DNA of 64,000 bases from Deinandra increscens subsp. villosa. Its lineage: Eukaryota; Streptophyta; Magnoliopsida; Asterales; Asteraceae. Below the pieces are notes generated by a model. That model saw only the letters and a list, made by a program, of their open reading frames with translations. It ran no database searches and was not told the DNA's origin. The translations under genes and the position numbers were made by a program. Below, piece by piece: positions 12,441-23,610 of this stretch (position 1 is its first letter; each line of letters starts with the position of its first letter). Location of the stretch: assembly GCA_039602395.1 (NCBI GenBank), contig JBCNJP010000017.1, forward strand, positions 98,184,713 to 98,248,712. Direction: 5' to 3'.

Positions 12441-12679
12441 AGCTAGGATAACTTTTAATCGGTTGTTTTGGTAGTTCAGTTGTCTTTATGTATGGCTATT
12501 TATAGCCTTGATCTTAAGAAAGTAAGCTTTTTTTTCCTTTCCACATTTGCATTGCCAACAATAATAGTAGGTGACAAAAGAAGTGATGTTTACGTGGCAT
12601 ACATTAATGTTGGTGCTATTTTGTAACATAAACAAATTGAGATTATGAAGATGTTCATAGTATTTATCTTTTTTTTTTG

Positions 12680-13690
12680 TGACAAAAGGTGAGTTTTATA
12701 AAAGTCACCATTTTTTAGAACTCACCACAAATTAAAACTCATTGTAAATTATAAAAAAAGTGTATTCGTTGTTTTTATGACGCCGTTTTTTTAAGCTCAC
12801 CGTTTTTTAAATTTGAATTATAAAACTCACTATTGTGTTTAAAACTCATTGTCTTAAAACTCACTAAGTATAAAGCTCACTGATTATAAAAATTGGTGAG
12901 TTTTAACTGAGTTTTCAGTGAGTTATAAAACTCAATGAGTTTTAACTCACTCAGTTACAAAACCAGTAGAACTCACCACAGATTAAAACTCATTGTAAAT
13001 TATAAAACTCATCGTTTCTAAATTTGTTGTTTTTATGACGCTGTTTTTTTAAACTCACTGTTTTTAAAATTTAAATTATAAAACTCACTATTGTGTTTAA
13101 AACTCACTACAGATTAAAACTCATTATAAATTATAAAACTCACTGTTTTTAAAGCTCGCTTTTATAAATCTTTGTTTTCTAAAACTCATTATAAACTTTG
13201 AAAATCGAAGTTCTATAAAACTCATGATTGTGTTTAAATCTCACTGTTTTTTAAAACTCATTGTAAATTATAAAACTCACTATTTTAAAAACCGATGTTA
13301 TATGACACTCACTTAAAATTATAAAACTAACTATTTGAGTATTAAAACTCACTACAAACTTACATCTAAATTTGAGTACTGCAAACTTTAAAATTCAACG
13401 TTCTATAAAACTCGTTATTGAGTTTAAAACTCACTCAAATTATAAAACGCACTCTGGTGAGTTTTAAAACTCGCCGTTAAGTGAAAATCATCGTTTTTTA
13501 AACTCGCCGCGAACGTTAAAAGTCAACGTTCTATAAAACTCACTGTTAAGATTAGAACTCAATGTTTCTTAAACTCGTCGCAAACTTTAAAAGTCAACGT
13601 TCTATAAAACTCGCTATTGAGTTTAAAACCCGCTTCAAATTATAAAACTCACTGTTTTTTAAACTCATCGCAAATTTTAAAATTTTCAAC
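12680..13690. repeat. Long degenerate array of AAACTCACT words, block 2 (copy A)
   Basis: About 1 kb of the same word family as block 1, now mostly in the complementary sense (AAAACTCACTGTTTT, TATAAAACTCAC). It grades into variants such as CGTTCTATAAAACTCGC towards 13600. The mirror is at 28670-29660. No coding potential. Confidence 0.85.
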
Positions 13691-14000
13691 TTGAATAGCA
13701 TAAAACAACAGATCTATTCATTAAATTAAACTTGTTTCAAACTCGTTCGAAACCACACCCGTTTCTCGCCTTTAACACACCCAACCCACTGACTCTTTTT
13801 CATCAATGGAGGTAATGTTTGATCAACAAAGACTCAGTGCCACAAGAAGTCCAGAGAACACAAAACTATTTTTCATCAATGGAGGTAATTTAGGTAGGAA
13901 AGTGTGGTCATTTTCTTTAGTTTTCAAGGAAAGTAACCTATAATGGTTGCAAAATGTAGCATGCCTGGATACTCATATTTAGTTATGTCAGGTTTACATG

Positions 14001-14010
14001 ATAAAGCTGG
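14001..14010. repeat. Target-site duplication of the MULE, left
   Basis: ATAAAGCTGG here is repeated at 15911-15920. It occurs once at the uninterrupted equivalent site in copy B (about 28336-28345, reverse complement). This gives direct empty-site evidence for insertion with a 9-10 bp duplication. Confidence 0.9.
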
Positions 14011-15910
14011 GGGAAATTACTGCAGTAACCATTGACTGAAATTCAATTAACAAAATGGACTTTGACCAAGTCTTTTAACAAAATGGCCTTTGACTAAATT
14101 TTTGGCGAATATATTCCATAATAGCGAATGGAACTAGAGAATAGACTCAAATGCTGACAACATTTCAAACATGTGGGGCCTAATTTTTTTAGCGAATGAC
14201 ATCAGCGAATGTAGAAATTCAGCGAATATGAACTCTTTAAGCGAATGGGATCGGCGAATATGAACTGATATAGCGAATGTGAGTTATTATATTAAATGGG
14301 CCAAGTACAAAGTTTAATTTTATATAGACCTTACACAAGTTTCGATCCTAAGAATATGAACTGATATTGGAATTTTTGAAAAGATATGAATATACTGGAA
14401 GATGTGGAGGTAATATTACAAATTCTGTGATGGGATTTATAGAAAAATTAGTATGCAAAGTTACAATTAATACAAAAAACAAACAAATTACACAGCCGCA
14501 ACTACCGTATTCTTCATTCGCCAGTCTTCTCACTCGTCATTCTCCATTCGCCATTCGCATTCGCATTCGCCATTCGCCATTCGCCATTCGTCATTCGCCA
14601 TTCGCCATTCGCCCTTCCATTCGCCATAGGACAGCCAGTACATTCGCCAGGACAGCCAGTACATTCGCCAGGACAGCCAGTACATTCGCCAGGACAGCCA
14701 GTACATTCGCCAGGACAGTCCAATTATTTTATTCGATAAAGTACATTCGCCAAATAAAAAAAATCGCCCGAATACATTCGCCACACTAAAAAAGTAATAT
14801 TTTAGGACTAATATTAAGAGACGTTTCATAAATATAGTAACAATACTTTATAAAATACCCGAATCAGTACTTCTTCAATAAAACGTAGTTTAATATTTTA
14901 GGAGCGTGTGAAGCAGTAGACGTTTCCGGTGTCGTAGACAATGAATAATTTGAGAGTTGAAACACTGGTAGAGACGAAGAGAGTTTTCGAGCAAGGATTT
15001 TGATGTGTTGAAACTGGTAGAGACGAAGAGAGTGTTTAGCAACACATAAAAATCATTTCTCGAAAACCCACTCCGCCTCCGCCGGTGTGGGAACTTCAAA
15101 ATATTTATCCTCGACTCCACCGGAAATGTCTACACCGTCACATACTCATTAAATATTACTACTTTGTGTCAACGGAAACGGGTTTGAGGTTGGAGGTTTT
15201 AAGATGAATATTTTGCTGAGTATGAGGTTTGAGATGAAGTTTTGTGTTTGAGGTTTGAGATGGTGGGAAGAGGGGATATATATATAGGAAAATATGTAGG
15301 GCCTTTTCTAAATTAACTTTTTTTTATGTTATTTATTTTTTAATTATAAAAGTTTGTGACGAAAAGTATAAATAAAATTAAATATCAAATAAATATTCAA
15401 CTAATTACTTGTTATAATAGAAACTTTATAAAATAAATTGTAAGAAAAATTTATAAATTATTTTTTTTAAATTTTACAATAATTTAAATTAATATTTAAG
15501 TTTAAAATATAAACATTAAAATGAACTAATTTACAAAAATTTAACTTAACATGAAAATAAAATAATTTAACTTGTTAAAAATACAATTTTAAGTTTAAAA
15601 CATATTTTAATAAAAAAAATAAAAACTAGCGAATAGATCCCATAATGGGAGAATAGGGTTGGAGAATAGCAATTTTTTTGAATATTTTATTATGAAAAAT
15701 GGCGAATAGGTTTGGAGAATGTGGTTCAAATTGGCGTGTAATTTTATGAAATGGAGAATGAATCTATGAAATGGAGAATAGACCTGGCGAATATAACAAA
15801 AAAAAGCTGACATGTCATATTGCTATTGGTCTGATATTTTGGTAAAAGACTTGGTCAAAGGCCATTTTGTTAATTGAATTTCAGTCAATGGTTACTGTAG
15901 TAATTTTCCC
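14011..15910. mobile_element. Non-autonomous Mutator-like element (MULE) inserted in copy A
   Basis: The left terminus starts GGGAAATTACTGCAGTAACC. The right terminus, reverse complemented, starts GGGAAAATTACTACAGTAAC. The inverted repeat continues past CATTGACTGAAATTCAATTA into AACAAAATGGCCTTTGAC-type sequence, so it spans well over 60 bp. Long TIRs with a 9-10 bp target duplication fit the Mutator superfamily. No transposase is present. The interior carries a 21 bp minisatellite and many dispersed GCGAAT/ATTCGC words. Being absent from copy B, it inserted after the two 8 kb copies separated. Confidence 0.85.
14515..14722. repeat. ATTCGCC heptad cluster and 21 bp minisatellite inside the MULE
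   Basis: From 14515 to 14617 the sequence is a cluster of CATTCGC / ATTCGCC repeats. From 14618 to 14722 there are about five units of 21 bp, each joining CATTCGCC to AGGACAGCCAGTA. Because 21 is divisible by 3, reading frames stay open on both strands; these are not evidence of a protein. Confidence 0.9.
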
Positions 15911-15920
15911 ATAAAGCTGG
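15911..15920. repeat. Target-site duplication of the MULE, right
   Basis: Second ATAAAGCTGG; see the left copy at 14001-14010. Confidence 0.9.
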
Positions 15921-16113
15921 CAAGTTTCAGCATAAAGTAATAAAAATTGATGGCAAGAATAAGGAACATGGAAGCAAAAAATTTATCATTTTGTAACCAA
16001 CATTCAAGAGTATAACATAAGGATAAACGTCAAAACAAAAAGAAATAAAAAAACATCCCACCAGCCTGAAATCAAGAAGACGGCAGCAAAATCCTTATTG
16101 TCACCATAACGAT

Positions 16114-16427
16114 CTAGGCAACAGATTCTTAGGCAGCACGCCTCTTCCGAGCCTCCTCGATGATGGTTAACTTGATACCCTTACCCTTGGGTAAAGAAAC
16201 CCATGGTTTTGAACCCGGCCTGTGTTTCTTCCACCAGTTACCATAACAACATTACCAACATCGAATTTGATGAAATCAACAATCTTGTTTGAATTTAGAT
16301 CAAGCTTGATGGTGTCGTTAGCTTTAATAAGTGGGTCGAGGTAATGAATGGTTCGACCATCGTAGGTGTTAATGTATGGAATGCCCTTTGATCCAAACTG
16401 AACTGAAGGAACCTTGCACAACTTAAA
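16114..16427 (-). pseudogene. RPS4: 40S ribosomal protein S4 (eS4) gene fragment, copy A
   Basis: The fragment begins at an intron acceptor (TGTGTAG at 16428) with FKLCKVPSVQFGSKGIPYIN and continues through TYDGRTIHYLDPLIKANDTI and VDFIKFDVGNVVMVTGGRN. It then jumps from the NTGRV motif directly to the C-terminal segment KPWVSLPKGKGIKLTIIEEA, which is out of frame. The intervening part of eS4 (the KGSFETIHIQD region) is deleted. The retained intron border argues for DNA-level capture rather than a processed retrocopy. The left copy also has a TAA in the last codons (ARKRRAA then stop). Non-functional. Confidence 0.85.
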
Positions 16428-17189
16428 CTACACAAAAAAGTTACATATGAATGAGATGTTCAAGTTATGTTTAGACACATATCAAACAAAAAGCTTGAAA
16501 GAAGCAGGTGAAACATCACAAGTGTCTTTATCATATAAAACCTCATAAATCATTAAAGTCAAGAGAGTAGAGACATGTATTATTATTGATTTATCATATA
16601 ATCTTTGTAATCATGTTTAGCCCATTAAGCATCGACAAAAAAAAAAAACTAAACATATCTAGAGAGTTATGATAATAACAAGGCTGAAAACTAAAAAACC
16701 AAGCCACAAAAAGTTGACATCACGAGCCAAATCAAAATGGTCATATCTTAATGCTGTAATTCAGTTGAACAACATCAGAATAAAACAAATAAGTGTGACC
16801 AGTACATCAGTTGAACTTTGTTTAGAACAAGTTTACAAACCTTGGACTCCTCATCTCTGATCGAGTGCAGCCTGAAACTACCTTATGTAACCAGTTTTGG
16901 ACTGAATAAACCCTGTGAAGATTAAAACTCACTAAAAATATGGATCAGATTAAAACTCACCGTAAATATGGTTGAAATAAAAACTCACTTTGCAGATTGA
17001 TCCTAATCATCTTTGATAGTTTGATAGCCCAGATAAACTACTTGGACAAAAATATACATAGTTTCAAGCTGATTAAATCAATCATAGAGATGAAGTAAAA
17101 TTAACATAAAAATATACCATAGCCATACGCACATTGCAGATTGATCCTAATCATCTTCTAGCACCATTAAACATGGCCAGGAGTTTACC

Positions 17190-17714
17190 TAGGCTACACA
17201 GGAGCAAGAGATTAAGAGCCTAAGAAACACGATTAGAATCCTTAAGGAAAGAGAGAGTAACTTGGAGATCGAGTTGCTCGAATACTATGGTCTAAAAATA
17301 GAGCAAGAAACTGCAGTCATGGAGCTTCAAAACCGACTTAAATTGGATAACATGGAAGCTAAACTTTTCGCTCTAAAAATCGAGTCTTTACAGGCTGATA
17401 ACAGGAGATTAGAGGATCAAATGGCTGATTACAAGAATGTTGTCGCGGACCTTAAAACCGCACGAACCAAAATCAAAATGCTTAAAAGGAAGATCAAAAC
17501 AGAATCCGAACAGAACAAAAATCAGGCTTTGGATTTCCAGGAGCAAGTTCAAAACATGCAGGAGGAGGAACACGCGATTGTTTCAGAAGTTGAAGAGTTG
17601 AGAAAATCAAACGAGAATTTGCAGATGGAAAACACAGATTTGGCTTATAGATTAGACCGTGTTCAAATCCTTGCTACATCAGTGTTAGAAGATGGTAAAG
17701 TAAGAGGATCATAA
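17190..17714 (+). pseudogene. CHUP1-like coiled-coil fragment 2, copy A
   Basis: An open frame runs from TQEQEIKSLRNTIRILKERE through SNLEIELLEYYGLK and QETAVMELQNRLKLDNMEAK to LQMENTDLAYRLDRVQILAT. This is the long coiled coil of the CHUP1 family, whose members contain an ESNLEVQLLEYYGLKEQE-type signature. The frame is intact for about 170 codons but lacks the N-terminal anchor, the proline-rich segment and the C-terminal domain, and it ends in intron-like sequence. The donor gene's order appears scrambled, because the more C-terminal fragment 1 lies 5 kb upstream. Mirror copy at 26542-27066. Confidence 0.6.
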
Positions 17715-18058
17715 CGAATTAAACATGGACAAGAGTTTACCTAAGCTATCAAACTTAGAAAAAATTGGTGTCAGATTGATCCTAATCATATTGCAGGTTG
17801 TTGATCCTAATCATCTTCTAAAAGACATGGCCCTAAGGAATTTGAGTGTCAGTATTGAAAAAACCCTAAAAGAACCTTCCATCACATAAACCAATTAAGC
17901 ATAATTCTACCAGATTCAAGAAAAATTACATAAACGAATTGCAACTTCGTAATATCACAATCGAAAACCCTAAAAAAGCGGACTGTTCCATCAAAAAAGC
18001 TATTAAATACTTACTTAGATGAACAGAAGAACAATGGAAGAAAAAATCCGTCGAATAA

Positions 18059-18259
18059 ATGGAATCGAAAACCCATTACTCGATCAAAATCCTTATCGCA
18101 CCATATAAACCCTTCAACGACGACGATCGGAACTATAAAACCCCGATGATCGATCGAACTTCAGAAGAAGCAGATGGAAATCATCGAAAAATCACAGCGG
18201 CGTTTTGGATGCTACGTGATGAAGAACACGGGAATTGTGATCTAAACCCAAAATGGTAA
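18059..18259 (+). other. Unrecognised 66-codon open frame near the inner end of copy A
   Basis: The frame starts MESKTHYSIKILIAPYKPFN and is conserved in copy B (25997-26197, minus) with one amino acid change. I recognise no domain. The sequence just upstream (GAAGAACAATGG... and CTAAAAAAGCGG) looks like a plant 5'UTR, so this could be a captured first exon read in the wrong strand or frame. Conservation between two copies that are ~99% identical says little about selection. Confidence 0.25.
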
Positions 18260-18360
18260 ATTACCTTAAAGCCCCTCCGCATAATTTAGTTTAAAAATCT
18301 CATCAAGTTAAGGAAATCAATCTCAACCCTTAAATTAGATGATCATACGGTGATTAGAGG

Positions 18361-18482
18361 TAGGGGTGTTCAAAAATATCCGAGTCCGAATCCGTATCCG
18401 AAAAATCCGAAATTCCGTATCCGAAAAATCCGAAAATTTCGGATACCCGGAATTTCGGATATCCGAAACTCGGGTATCCGAA
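18361..18482. repeat. hAT-like terminus and TCCGAA-type repeat next to the gap
   Basis: TAGGGGTGTTCAAAA at 18361 resembles the terminal repeat of plant hAT elements. It interrupts the inner end of copy A exactly where copy B continues. It is followed by a short-period repeat of TCCGAAA / CGGATATCCG words that runs into the assembly gap. The other end of this insertion is hidden or lost in the gap. Confidence 0.5.
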
Positions 18483-18982
18483 NNNNNNNNNNNNNNNNNN
18501 NNNNNNNNNNNNNNNNNNNNNNNNNNNNNNNNNNNNNNNNNNNNNNNNNNNNNNNNNNNNNNNNNNNNNNNNNNNNNNNNNNNNNNNNNNNNNNNNNNNN
18601 NNNNNNNNNNNNNNNNNNNNNNNNNNNNNNNNNNNNNNNNNNNNNNNNNNNNNNNNNNNNNNNNNNNNNNNNNNNNNNNNNNNNNNNNNNNNNNNNNNNN
18701 NNNNNNNNNNNNNNNNNNNNNNNNNNNNNNNNNNNNNNNNNNNNNNNNNNNNNNNNNNNNNNNNNNNNNNNNNNNNNNNNNNNNNNNNNNNNNNNNNNNN
18801 NNNNNNNNNNNNNNNNNNNNNNNNNNNNNNNNNNNNNNNNNNNNNNNNNNNNNNNNNNNNNNNNNNNNNNNNNNNNNNNNNNNNNNNNNNNNNNNNNNNN
18901 NNNNNNNNNNNNNNNNNNNNNNNNNNNNNNNNNNNNNNNNNNNNNNNNNNNNNNNNNNNNNNNNNNNNNNNNNNNNNNNNNN
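18483..18982. other. Assembly gap (500 N)
   Basis: Exactly 500 N, a conventional placeholder length. Its real size is unknown. Any open frames reported across it are artefacts. Confidence 1.
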
Positions 18983-20004
18983 CATCGATTTAGTCTATAT
19001 TATGAGACTTGCAAATCTTAGTTTAATAATCACAAACACACGAATAAGCCTGGGTATGATCATAAACGTTTTGAGCTAAGTCTCATTAAAACGATTTTTC
19101 TCGCAAGTCGCTTTGTGTAAATTTTGAACACGATTGATCATAAATATTTTGAGCTAAGTACTATTTAAAACAAAAAAAAAATGTCGTGGCTTTGTATAAA
19201 TTTTTGACACAATTTTTATTAAATTTCGATCTCATTAAAATCTTATATTTTACTTTATTTTTTAATTATTAAGTAATATTTTTTAAAAAGTAAGTGTATT
19301 AACTTTTTTGTTATAAAACTGAGTGAAAAAAGAAGAAGATAAATTTGATATCATATTGCGTTCAGTGTGAGAGTGGATGAGTGTTGTGTGATGGTGCATA
19401 TTCACTCCACTCTTCATATCACATATATGCTTTCTTGCTTGTATATGTTTCACAACTCATATTATATTTATGCTATGTAGAAAAACCATAAATTTAGCAC
19501 CAAGTCAACTAATTGATAACCGAAAAACCATACTTTAACTTACAATATAAAAAGGTTTTGAACCGCCATCAAAACCAGCAAGTCAATAACATCTTTATTA
19601 CCAAAATAGAAACCATGAATCATGTTCAATAATATCTGGAATTTACTTCAAATATACCTAGCATTTACTAAATGAAGAAATAGATTTTTTTAACAGCAAA
19701 TTCATTTTGTTAAATGAAGTAGATATTTTTTTTTTTGAAAACAAATGCATTAAAAAGAAAAGCCAGCGGAAAACTTAGTGCACAAAATAAAATAAATACA
19801 GCTTTGCACCTAATCTATCAAAAAAAAAAAACATACATTAAAATTACACCACCACTTGAATTTCTATAAACATTGACAGTATATTACCGCAAAAATGCTA
19901 GTATGATCCATAGTTCCTGAAATGATCAGTACTTTTTTTTTCATGCGTGTATTAATAAAACAGTGTCTAATGTGACCTTTTTATTCATGCCCACATGGCT
20001 ACAG
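18983..20004. other. AT-rich sequence without recognised gene
   Basis: Only AT-rich sequence and homopolymer runs are visible. Related short phrases recur at 19041-19160 (TTTTGAGCTAAGT, twice), which suggests an old local duplication. Confidence 0.4.
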
Positions 20005-20144
20005 ATATGGACTGGTTAAAAGTGCAGGGCTATGGGCATGTGCTGACCATGGCAAACTTAATGACCCAAAATACATATGGACTGGTTAAAAGTGCAGGGC
20101 TATGGGCATGTGCTGACCATGGCAAACTTAATGACCCAAAATAC
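20005..20144. repeat. Perfect 70 bp tandem duplication
   Basis: Two identical 70 bp units starting ATATGGACTGGTTAAAAGTG lie head to tail, with no difference that I can see. A recent replication slip or an assembly duplication would both explain it. Confidence 0.9.
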
Positions 20145-20430
20145 ATGTAAGAAAGAACATAACAGACTACCTATTTCAGAATATTACACAAAAAATAGTT
20201 CACTGATCATGCAACTACACAAACATCAATCGCAGGTACCACATTATAGCGAAAATAGGGGACGAATCTGAGAACCTAAAAGCCACAATCCAAAACGATG
20301 CAGCAGAAGCAATCACAGGTCACACCTGCTCATACTTCGACAACGTCACTCCTGACCCGCTGATGGCAATAAGACGAAAAATACAAAAATTCCACCTCAT
20401 AATTGCACCAGCCACACCTTCCATGAGTTC
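20005..20430 (+). pseudogene. Replication protein A (RPA1-like) OB-fold fragment with a tandem duplication
   Basis: After an acceptor-like CAG at 20002-20004 the frame reads YGLVKSAGLWACADHGKLND. This 70 bp segment is present twice in tandem (20005-20074 and 20075-20144). Further on, a frame reads YHIIAKIGDESENLKATIQN, DAAEAITGHTCSYFDNVTPD and KIQKFHLIIAPATPS. The pattern (zinc-binding C/H residues followed by a DESG-type OB strand and an NDAAE helix) resembles RPA 70 kDa subunit-like proteins, many of which travel with plant transposons. Stops and the duplication indicate decay. Family call is moderate. Confidence 0.45.
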
Positions 20431-20559
20431 CATCACTCCATCTTCATCCTTGCAATCCTATACATATCCTTATCTCATGAGTCCCAAATAATACTTATTA
20501 AACACTAAAGAAGATATTCAAAAAGTATAAAAAATGATCATCACACGAACATAAATTCG

Positions 20560-20685
20560 CTAAATCTCGGTCTGCATATTCGATAGCAAATGTTTGACCA
20601 CATCTACCGCCATTTGACTCGATCTCCCCTGAGCTATTTTGCAGGTTATGAAATGGCCATCAACACACCAGCCACGAACTCTGAC
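20560..20685 (-). other. Possible terminal exon of an unknown minus-strand gene
   Basis: Reading minus, an acceptor (TTTCACAG) precedes an open 41-codon stretch, VRVRGWCVDGHFITCKIAQG then RSSQMAVDVVKHLLSN, ending in a TAG. The composition looks coding, but I do not recognise the family and found no partner exons upstream with a matching frame. Confidence 0.25.
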
Positions 20686-20689
20686 CTGT

Positions 20690-23607
20690 GAAACAAACAC
20701 AAGTAGCAAACACTTACTGCACCAATTTTAACAAATAGTTCAACAAACAGGATCCGATGGCCATACGTAATCAACTGCAGAAAGGTGAATTATAAAACAA
20801 TTCATAAGAATTAAATCCAATACAACTTATATTTAATTGTTGGTATGCTGTATATTACAAGGAGAACATCCATTTTTTCAATGGGTTCAAACAAAAAAGT
20901 AGTAGTTCAATAATAAAACATGAAACTACCAAAATAATATTCACTGTCTAGGGTACTTGTCGTCCAAAGTCTTTTAAATGCCATAATATAAAAATAATGA
21001 TTCCATTTTAAAATATAATTCATGAAGATACCCATAATTCCAATAAAACCTGATCATAAAGTTATGTTAAACAGTCAAGAGAAAATTCACCAAATGGAAG
21101 ATTTAGAATAAAAAAAAAACTTTAAATTGCCATCATGCTAAAGGCCTAAAACAACTACAAACTCGAAAAACCAGACCCACTTTCATGTAAGTGAAGCACG
21201 CAACAACAAAATCATGAATAAGAAGAATCAAAAGGGAGAGTTACAACAGAACAACCTTACAAGCATGCAATCAGAATCAAGTCTACACATCGTAGAACGC
21301 CTTTCTGCACAGGGTTAAGATTTATGATTTAATACCAAAATATTACCTATCTGCATAGCGTTTAGATAATTATGGAGCACTCGGATCCTACTATTAAGCA
21401 TCTCTATGGTACTATGTATGCCTATCAAATGAGCAGCCTCTAAAAATTTTATATAGAAAGCTCAGTGGTGCTCACACAGCTTGCCTAAAATATACAGCAT
21501 TTATAAAAAACCAAGACTACAAGAACATGAAGACTCACATTGAGTACCAACTGCACAATTGCACAACCATCAGATCATTTAAGATGAGCAAATATATGGT
21601 TAAGGTGGGTAACATGGTCAATAGATATTCTTTCAGCTTCTACTGTCAGTGTTAATATAGGTTCCTTGAAAGCATCAAGTAGCTAGACCGAACTGCCTCT
21701 ATGACTTTGTAACAATCCTTGATGGTTGCAAGTGTTGCATCACAACAATATAAATAAGAAAAATGACAAACATGATCCATAAGAAAAATTGATTTGATGT
21801 TACATTTTTTAAGGATAAATTATCAACGAACATGATTACTAGGTTTCTACTTAGAAGCCTCTTGACACGATCCAAAACAAAACCTTAAAGTATAACAAAT
21901 AACTTGCTGACAATCGTCCAAAGAAAAACAACACAGCCCAAACATAGCTGTAGGGAAGTACTTTTTATAGAGAACCTACAATGATACAAAATGACCTTTC
22001 GCATATCTTTTAACAAACAAAACAACCATTTCACATACCGTTGCACATAGTAGCGAAAAGATAAAAGCCCATGAATCCCAGGCAAATCAACAGCAAATAA
22101 TAATGTCAGATAATATAAACGTAAAACATATTTGTCATAAATTGTTGACGTATGGAGTTTTTATTTGTTTGTACCTGCATCTTTTGGTTATGAAGCAAAT
22201 AGAGAAATAAAGCCAAGACCAATTTGAGTTGCTTGCTCCTGCCGCTAAGTTCAAAGACAAATATCTATATATGGGTCAAATGGTTAAACTTCAAGAAGAG
22301 ACAATTATCATCAGCATGAGCAAGCCCAAAACTAAGTAGAGAAACAGAGCAAATAGCGAATAAATGATAAAAGCTTACCGAAACAAACACATCCGTACCA
22401 AACAAACTCCAACAAGCAAACTTGTCCATCTAAAAATCTACTACAAACCAGTTGGAAAAGCTAAACAGAAACAAATCATACAGAGTTACCAACACAAACA
22501 CAATAAAGTCCAAAAAATTGTTAGCCCACCTTAAACATCTTCCATAAAACCCACTACTCACCCATGTGATACACAAAATCAATAAAATAAAATAATATCG
22601 GGTTTACCTGGATAATGTGAAGCACATACACCGACCGAAGTTCAGAAATCAAACCTTTTGACTTTATTAGGTTCAAGAAAATGAACAAATCCTATAACTG
22701 TTTAGAAATCTGTTAGTTGATTGTTGTTGCATGTGATGTAGAACACATTTATACACTCAAATCAACCAAATGTAGACAAAATAAGTGAAATATTAAGCTA
22801 AAAATATTAATCCAAACCTTGAGCGAGGAGGAAGAACCAAAACCGAGCTCAGCCACTCATATACTATCTTTTGTCACGGTAGATCTGAAGAGAGAGTCTC
22901 TTTCTCTCAATCTTTTACACCGGACACATGTGGAAAATGAATTAAAACCAATAAACATCTAGAGTTCCCAAAATTCGTAAAACCATAAAAGTCACAAAAA
23001 CTACATTTTGATTCATAAATACATACTAAACCTATGAACGGATGAAGTAGATGCGGCGATGGCTGCTACCGAAATCAACATTAGGTTAAACTAAAGGTAT
23101 AAAAAATAAGGATAATCCAGAAAGCATATAGAAAGGAGGGTAATCCAGAAAGCATACCTGGAGATTGTTCGCCAACATCAAGTTGATTCAAAAACCCTAA
23201 AACCGCAATAATCTAATCTGCAAAACAAAATTCTCCAAAATCAAACAAACAAGGTTTTTTAGTTAATTGAATTAGATTCTAGGGTTCAGATCTATCAAAA
23301 GGACCGATGGGCATATACCTGGTCATTGTTGATGATCCCCAACTATTCAATAATAAACCTAAAGCCGCAAAACTGAGCAGCCTAGATCCATTTCTTCATG
23401 TTCTGCACTTATAAAATCGGTAGAAATTGAAAATAATTCAATGTCTATGAAGATTTGCTACACGCATTCGCCTATAACACCACAACATTAATCGGAATGA
23501 TTGCTAACAGTAAATCAACAAACGATAGGAGAAAGGAACCTTCCTATGTCGCTTTGATCCTCCCTTGGCCAGACATAGTTGAATCGAACTCGAGATCTGC
23601 TTTTGAA
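20690..23607. other. Spacer sequence with minus-strand splice-like sites, no gene identified
   Basis: No protein domain was found in about 2.9 kb. On the minus strand there are several donor-like sites (CCAG followed by GTA at roughly 22608, 23158 and 23320). This could mean a spliced non-coding leader whose 5' end lies near 23.4-23.6 kb. The PIF/Harbinger element at 23611 sits directly upstream of that putative leader. RNA data would be needed to confirm any transcript. Confidence 0.3.
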
Positions 23608-23610
23608 TTA

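Larger units (their letters stand above)
8337..18360 (+). mobile_element. 8 kb TIR element with captured gene fragments, copy A (interrupted by a MULE)
   Basis: The outer end begins GGTTAGG followed by GTTCATTGTAGACCC, then TAGACCCCT and AATCACCGT blocks. The inner end carries the reverse complement of the same blocks (AATCACCGTATGATCAT type) but stops at 18360, where a different terminus (TAGGGGTGTTCAAAA) starts. The complete inner end is seen in copy B. Without the 1.9 kb Mutator-like insertion the copy is about 8.1 kb and matches copy B in inverse orientation. Over the 453 bp coiled-coil ORF I count three differences (about 99.3% identity). It contains SEC5-like, CHUP1-like, RPS4 and LINE fragments plus two long word arrays, and no transposase. 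I do not recognise the superfamily. Confidence 0.8.

Noticed and set aside
9885..13690. CRISPR-like array or centromeric/telomeric satellite
   Set aside because: The words are irregular, occur in both orientations and have no unique spacers. They do not match the plant telomere repeat, and the setting is eukaryotic.
14367..14829. Open frames with ARTASTF or CPGECTG repeats
   Set aside because: Same cause: 21 bp and 7 bp repeats within the 14 kb MULE.
16167..16421. Functional RPS4 gene
   Set aside because: The N-terminal half and an internal segment are missing, and the C-terminal part is out of frame.
18335..19079. Open frames across 18483-18982
   Set aside because: They consist mostly of N and are artefacts of the gap.
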